Positions 61,392 to 64,000 of a stretch of DNA of 64,000 nucleotides are shown here, in pieces. The stretch spans positions 1 through 64,000 of the forward strand of contig NZ_AMRI01000003.1 of the NCBI RefSeq assembly GCF_000299915.1, in the 5' to 3' direction. The position numbers and the translations under genes were made by a program. Origin of the DNA: Gallaecimonas xiamenensis 3-C-1. GTDB taxonomy: Bacteria > Pseudomonadota > Gammaproteobacteria > Enterobacterales > Gallaecimonadaceae. The notes beneath the pieces are model-generated. The model saw only the letters and a program-made list of their open reading frames with translations, did no database searches and was not told the DNA's origin. The stretch's first letter is position 1. The number at the start of each line of letters is the position of its first letter.

Positions 61392-63281
61392 GTGAGACAT
61401 ACTGCTGTAGTGGCTGCTGTGCTCAGCACCCTGCTTGGCCTGGCTTTGCCGGCCCGGGCTGACGTACCAGCCCCCCTCGACACCCCTTACCAAGGCACCT
61501 TAAAACTGGACGTGGACGCCACCGACCTGGCCCACCGCATTTTTCGTGTCCATGAAGTGCTGCCGGTCAAACCCGGCCCCTTGACCCTGCTCTACCCGGC
61601 CTGGATCCCCGGCCACCACAGCCCCACAGGCCCCATCGACAAGGTGGCGGGCATCAAGGTCAGCGCCAATGGCCAGGCCATCAAGTGGGAGCGCGACCAG
61701 GGCGATGTCCATGCCTTCCACCTGGAAGTGCCCCAGGGTGTGGATGAAATCAATGTCGACTTCCAGTTCCTGTCCCCCCAGAACGGTGGCCAGGGCCGGG
61801 TGGTGATGACCCCCCAGATGCTCAACCTGCAATGGAACACCGTTGCCCTCTACCCGGCTGGCCATTACAGCCGCCAGATCCAGGTGCAGCCCAATGTGAC
61901 CCTGCCTCAGGGCTGGCACTTTGCCACTGCCCTTGAGCAGCAAAGCCACAAGGGCGATACCGTCAGCTTCAAGGCCATCGACTTTGAAAACCTGGTGGAC
62001 TCGCCTATTTTTGCCGGCCAGCACTACAAAAAGGTGGACCTGAACCCCGGCGCCAAGGTGCCTGTGGTACTGAACGTATTTGCCGATCAGGAAAAGGATC
62101 TGGCGATCAGCGACGAGGGCCTCAAGGCCCATCGCAACCTTATCCAGCAGATGTATAAGGTGTACGGTGCCCACCACTACAACCATTACGACTTCCTGCT
62201 GGCCCTGACCGACAAGCTTGGCGGTATCGGCCTGGAGCACCACAGATCTAGCGAAAACAGCGGCGAGCGCAACTACTTCAGGGAGTGGGACAAGTCCTGG
62301 CTGGGCCGGGATCTGCTGGCCCACGAGTTCAACCATTCCTGGAACGGCAAATACCGCCGCCCCGCCGGGATCTGGACCCCCACCTACAACCAGGTCAAGC
62401 GCGACCATGGCCTGTGGGTCTATGAAGGCCAAACCCAGTACTGGGGCTTTGTGTTCTCGGCCCGCTCCGGGCTTTGGAACCATGACCAGGCCATGGACAT
62501 GCTGGCCCGCCTGGCGGCCACCTATGACAAGGGCCGCCCCGGCATGAACTGGCGCACCATCTTGGACACCACCAACGACCCCACCATAGCCCAGCGGGCG
62601 CCGCTGGCGTTTCGTAACTACCAGATGAGCGAGGACTACTATTCCGGTGGCCAGCTGATCTGGCTGGCGGTGGACGCCAAGCTCAGGGAGCTGTCCGGCA
62701 ACAAGCGCAGCCTGGACGACTTTGCCAAGGCCTTTTTCGGGGTCAATCCCGGCGCCTGGGACGTGCTGACCTATGAGTTCGACGACGTCATCGCCAGCCT
62801 CAACGGCGTGCAGAAGTACGACTGGGCCAGCTTTATCAACAGCCGTCTCAAGGGCCATGTGAACCTGTCCAAGTCCCTCAATGACCAGGGCTGGCAGCTG
62901 GTCTACGACGACAAAGCGTCTGACGCCATCACCGCCGTAGAAGGCCGTTACAAGGCCACCGACCTCACCTATTCCCTGGGCTTTATGGTGGGCAAGGACG
63001 GCAGCCTCAAAGACGTGCTCTGGGACAGCCCGGCCTTCAACGCCGGCCTTTCCCCCAGCATGACCATAGTGGCGGTCAACGGTGTCCAGTTCGACGGTGA
63101 CGCCCTCAAGGATGCGGTGACAGACGCCAAGACCAGCCAGGCCCCCATCGAGCTGCTGGTCAAGGACTTCGACCAGTACCGCACCCTCAAGGTCGACTAC
63201 CACGGCGGCCTTAAATACCCGCACCTGGTGCGCATCAAGGGCCAGAAGGACTACCTGAGCCAGGTGCTCAAGCCCAGGTAA
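61392..63281 (+). CDS. M61-family glycyl aminopeptidase-like metallopeptidase with PDZ domain
   Basis: 629 residues from a GTG at 61392 (GGAGATC upstream). Signal peptide VVAAVLSTLLGLALPARA. N-terminal beta domain with YPAWIPGHHSPTGPIDKV, then the catalytic HEFNHSWNGKYRRP with His311, Glu312 and His315, preceded by GGIGLEHHRS and followed by LWVYEGQTQYWG with the likely third ligand Glu. The C-terminal 110 residues form a PDZ-like domain (DVLWDSPAFNAGLSPSMTIV). Family members release N-terminal glycine or other small residues in the periplasm or outside. Single gene with a strong terminator. Confidence 0.92.
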   Translation: MRHTAVVAAVLSTLLGLALPARADVPAPLDTPYQGTLKLDVDATDLAHRIFRVHEVLPVKPGPLTLLYPAWIPGHHSPTGPIDKVAGIKVSANGQAIKWERDQGDVHAFHLEVPQGVDEINVDFQFLSPQNGGQGRVVMTPQMLNLQWNTVALYPAGHYSRQIQVQPNVTLPQGWHFATALEQQSHKGDTVSFKAIDFENLVDSPIFAGQHYKKVDLNPGAKVPVVLNVFADQEKDLAISDEGLKAHRNLIQQMYKVYGAHHYNHYDFLLALTDKLGGIGLEHHRSSENSGERNYFREWDKSWLGRDLLAHEFNHSWNGKYRRPAGIWTPTYNQVKRDHGLWVYEGQTQYWGFVFSARSGLWNHDQAMDMLARLAATYDKGRPGMNWRTILDTTNDPTIAQRAPLAFRNYQMSEDYYSGGQLIWLAVDAKLRELSGNKRSLDDFAKAFFGVNPGAWDVLTYEFDDVIASLNGVQKYDWASFINSRLKGHVNLSKSLNDQGWQLVYDDKASDAITAVEGRYKATDLTYSLGFMVGKDGSLKDVLWDSPAFNAGLSPSMTIVAVNGVQFDGDALKDAVTDAKTSQAPIELLVKDFDQYRTLKVDYHGGLKYPHLVRIKGQKDYLSQVLKPR

Positions 63282-63287
63282 TCATCC

Positions 63288-63313
63288 AAGCCCGGCCCAG
63301 GCCGGGCTTTTTT
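63288..63313 (+). terminator. M61 peptidase terminator
   Basis: AAGCCCGGCC, CA, GGCCGGGCTT, TTTT. Confidence 0.85.
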
Positions 63314-63385
63314 ATGGCTGTATTGCTGGACGCCAGTCCCCTTTCCTCAGGACAATGGCACTCCAGCAACGAAAGGGAATTTGCC

Positions 63386-64000
63386 GTGAAAATAAAGGAC
63401 TATGCCCTGTGGCTGGCGCTGCTGGTTGCCCCCCAGGCCTGGGGAGACGATCTTGAGCTGGCCTGGACCTTGGTTCAGCGCCATCAGCTGACCACAGTCC
63501 CCAGCCATTGCCTGCGTTTTGTGGCAGAAGAGCCGCAAGGGGGCTTTCGTGCTAAGATCGCCGTCAAGGAGCACCATGGCCAGGGGTGCCCCGGAAACCC
63601 GGCCTTGTCACCAAGGCTGTTTAGCCTTGCCTTCGACCAGGCTGGGGTGGCCTACAGTGATGCCCTAAGCCAAAGCGGCCAGCTGCAGCAGCTGCAACCC
63701 GGCCCAAATGATTACCCCATGAACCCCAGCCTGACCCTCAGCCAACCCCTGGGGTCTGCAACTTTCTATTACCAGCAGTTCGACACCGAACTGGATCTGC
63801 CTTGCCCCGTGGTAAGCCTGACCCGCCAGGACAAGGTGCTGGCCAGGGAGGCCCTGTGTCAGTACCAGGACCGCAACGGCGACCCTTTGGATCTCAGAAC
63901 GGACACCTCATCCGTCGACTACGGCAAGGCTTATTTCCAGGCGGGGGTATTGCACTACAGCCTGGAGATCATCCTGAGGCGGCCCGGCTCCTTTAGGCAG
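63386..64000 (+). CDS. Secreted protein of unknown function, cut by window end
   Basis: A frame open from a GTG at 63386 to the last base (205 codons, no stop). GAAAGGGA precedes the GTG by about 6 bases, and a signal peptide follows directly: KIKDYALWLALLVAPQAWG, cut before DDLELAW. The mature part has five visible cysteines (PSHCLRF, QGCPGNP, LPCPVVS and others), pointing to disulfides in the periplasm. No family is recognised. The codon pattern fits the neighbours, so it is a real gene whose 3' part lies outside. Confidence 0.7.
   Translation, partial: MKIKDYALWLALLVAPQAWGDDLELAWTLVQRHQLTTVPSHCLRFVAEEPQGGFRAKIAVKEHHGQGCPGNPALSPRLFSLAFDQAGVAYSDALSQSGQLQQLQPGPNDYPMNPSLTLSQPLGSATFYYQQFDTELDLPCPVVSLTRQDKVLAREALCQYQDRNGDPLDLRTDTSSVDYGKAYFQAGVLHYSLEIILRRPGSFRQ

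Overview
The window is 64 kb of GC-rich chromosomal DNA from a gammaproteobacterium. The evidence is the gene set (MetJ, Fis, ZapB, RraA, HdfR/MaoP, HslVU, FtsN, PriA, the curli system) and family-typical gene orders: dusB-fis, hdfR/maoP divergent, priA-ftsN-hslVU, metJ/metBL divergent. The overall look recalls Gallaecimonas and relatives, but that genus call is an inference. There are no rRNA or tRNA genes, no CRISPR array and no complete insertion sequence. About 59 genes or gene remnants are supported, and most are closed by clear intrinsic terminators.

Layout. 1-4.7 kb: the 3' end of hutI, a Phd-like orphan, small unknown proteins, LysE and EamA exporters, a LysR regulator and a degenerate metallopeptidase-like protein. 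4.7-15.9 kb (minus strand): a class I bacterial cellulose operon in the order small proline-tailed protein, bcsQ, a fused bcsA-bcsB, bcsC, bcsD, bcsZ, with a sigma70-like promoter and an inverted repeat in its leader. 15.9-23 kb: an EamA exporter and HutG-like ureohydrolase, zapB with a structured leader, aroQ-accB-accC, and an OPT transporter. 23-31 kb: two unknown membrane proteins, a secreted PKD-containing subtilase, and the curli locus csgB, csgA, csgE, csgF, csgG with a convergent csgD-type regulator. The csgA-like gene encodes a 492-residue curlin with about 20 repeats, against five in E. coli CsgA.

31-51 kb: a DUF465 protein, prmA, dusB-fis, a small graveyard of gene remnants (33.9-34.4 kb), an M1 peptidase, a FrnE-like DsbA protein, an AraC regulator with a LysE exporter, rraA, a YSC84-domain protein, a PAP2 phosphatase, a glycosyltransferase, hdfR/maoP, an HBM-type chemoreceptor with a sigma28-type promoter, hslVU with a heat-shock-type promoter, ftsN, priA, rpmE and a short malic enzyme. 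52-64 kb: a second secreted subtilase, then a compact methionine regulon (metJ, metB, metL, metE, metF) with three tandem met-box arrays, an M61 peptidase and a secreted protein cut by the window end.

How it works together: the cellulose and curli loci, 11 kb apart, encode both main polymers of a curli-cellulose biofilm matrix, and the CsgD-type regulator and flanking secreted protease are natural partners. The methionine cluster takes aspartate and homoserine through cystathionine to methionine under MetJ. The most unusual items are the giant acidic curlin, the fused BcsAB in a gammaproteobacterium, a helical insertion of about 150 residues inside the BcsC barrel domain, and several strongly structured leaders (zapB, the EamA gene at 16.8 kb, and upstream of the M61 peptidase).
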